In this document: in pieces, positions 4,839 through 5,641 of the stretch
Position numbering within the stretch: the first letter of the stretch is position 1
Layout of the letters: every line of letters starts with the position of its first letter
Assembly: GCA_037968835.1 (NCBI GenBank)
Contig: JBBKWG010000144.1
Coordinates: 1 to 5,641, forward strand
Direction of reading: 5' to 3'
Source: JBBKWG01 sp037968835
Lineage (GTDB): Bacteria > Pseudomonadota > Alphaproteobacteria > Rhodobacterales > Rhodobacteraceae
Length of the DNA stretch: 5,641 nucleotides
Program-made: the position numbers and the translations under genes
Notes under the pieces: model-generated
Seen by the model: the letters and a program-made list of their open reading frames with translations, nothing else
Told to the model about the DNA's origin: nothing
Database searches by the model: none

Positions 4839-5641
4839 TTAGCTCAGTCTACTAACGACCAACGTCACTTCGGGTTTCTTGCCAATCTCGTTCTGGGCAG
4901 TTTGTCGCACGATCCGCTTGATTTCCTTTTCCAGCGCATGGTCATCGGCCATCGTCTTGCGTTTGGCACGACCGATGAACTGACTGAGGTCCGCTTCCAG
5001 CACTTCGATCAGCGGCGCGTTCGACGTTCCGGTTTCGGGCAGCCCCATCAATTCGACCCAGGGATCGCCAAGCGCCTCGTCATCTTCGGTAATCAGCGTC
5101 ACGATCACATGTCCGTTCAGTGCCATGCGGATGCGGTCGCGCACCACGCCGTCCATCGCGCCGATCTGGACTTTGCCGTCCAGATAAGTGCGCCCGGCCT
5201 CGATTAGCTCGGCGACCTTCGGTGTCTTGCCCGTCAGATCGACCATCGTGCCATTTGGCGCGACGATCCCGGGAATTCCCCGCACCTTCCCCAACTTCGC
5301 ATGTTCGCGCAGATGGCGATGCTCGCCGTGCATCGGGACCAGCATTTCGGGCTTCAGGATCTCGTGCATCTGCTCCAGATCGGGGCGATTGGCGTGACCT
5401 GACACGTGGTAAAGCCCGTCGCTATCGTCGACTACATCGACACCCATTACCGAGAACGCATTCATGATGCGGGCCACACCACGCTCGTTCCCTGGAATGG
5501 TCTTGGAAGAGAACAGAAACGTATCGCCCTCCTTCATGGTCAGCCCAAGAAATTTGCCGCGTGCCAATTGCGCCGACGCCGCGCGCCGTTCACCTTGCGA
5601 GCCGGTCACGATCAGCATCAGGTTGTCACGTGGGATGTCTG
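4839..5641 (-). CDS. rnj: Ribonuclease J, C-terminal part (5' end outside the window)
   Basis: RNase J is a metallo-beta-lactamase/beta-CASP nuclease that acts as a 5'-3' exoribonuclease and endonuclease in RNA maturation and decay. About 266 C-terminal codons are visible, roughly half of the usual 550 or so. An ATG at 5618 is internal: the frame continues upstream as DIPRDNLMLIVTGSQGE to the window edge. Visible landmarks are TGSQGE of the beta-CASP domain, the HVSGHANRPDL motif with its His codon at 5396-5394, and the VPMHGEHRHL motif with a metal-ligand His codon at 5330-5328. The small C-terminal domain (about the last 110 residues) ends in KKPEVTLVVSRLS. The N-terminal HxHxDH active-site motif is out of view, so catalytic competence cannot be judged here. 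The stop TAA is 22 bp before the OsmC-type gene. Confidence 0.95.
   Translation of the reverse strand, partial: DIPRDNLMLIVTGSQGERRAASAQLARGKFLGLTMKEGDTFLFSSKTIPGNERGVARIMNAFSVMGVDVVDDSDGLYHVSGHANRPDLEQMHEILKPEMLVPMHGEHRHLREHAKLGKVRGIPGIVAPNGTMVDLTGKTPKVAELIEAGRTYLDGKVQIGAMDGVVRDRIRMALNGHVIVTLITEDDEALGDPWVELMGLPETGTSNAPLIEVLEADLSQFIGRAKRKTMADDHALEKEIKRIVRQTAQNEIGKKPEVTLVVSRLS

Overview
The window looks like chromosomal DNA from a GC-rich alphaproteobacterium, most likely a sphingomonad. This rests on GC-rich codon use, an RNase J gene, a GTTC-N7-GTTC motif of the alphaproteobacterial LexA type, and the tail of the RhlE-type helicase. The genus assignment is inference, because there is no rRNA or other definitive marker.

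Layout. Positions 1-62 (minus) hold the first 20 codons of a lipoprotein gene that leaves the window. Positions 63-258 are non-coding, with nothing I can call firmly. Positions 259-630 (minus) encode a small SnoaL/NTF2-fold protein. Positions 631-796 are a divergent control region with a perfect LexA-type operator (687-701) bracketed by a 9-bp direct repeat. Positions 797-2404 (plus) encode peptide chain release factor 3. Positions 2405-2853 are a 449-bp non-coding gap with two perfect DnaA boxes in the same orientation, a 74-bp AT-rich segment between them, a 12-bp perfect palindrome, and a hairpin ending 3 nt before the next start codon. Positions 2854-4323 (plus) encode a DEAD-box RNA helicase of the RhlE type. 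A strong hairpin with A and T runs on its two sides (4340-4374) can terminate transcription from both directions. Positions 4394-4816 (minus) encode an OsmC/Ohr-type peroxidase. Positions 4839-5641 (minus) hold the C-terminal part of RNase J, cut by the window edge. RNase J and the OsmC-type gene lie 22 bp apart on the same strand and are probably co-transcribed.

Functionally, this is mainly RNA and translation housekeeping (RF3, a DEAD-box helicase, RNase J) plus stress-related small proteins (OsmC, possibly the NTF2-like protein). The coding regions are intact and ordinary. I see no mobile element, CRISPR array, tRNA or rRNA, and no new multi-gene system. The features that deserve follow-up are regulatory: the prfC-helicase gap, which resembles a replication-origin or DnaA-regulated region, and the LexA-type site upstream of prfC.
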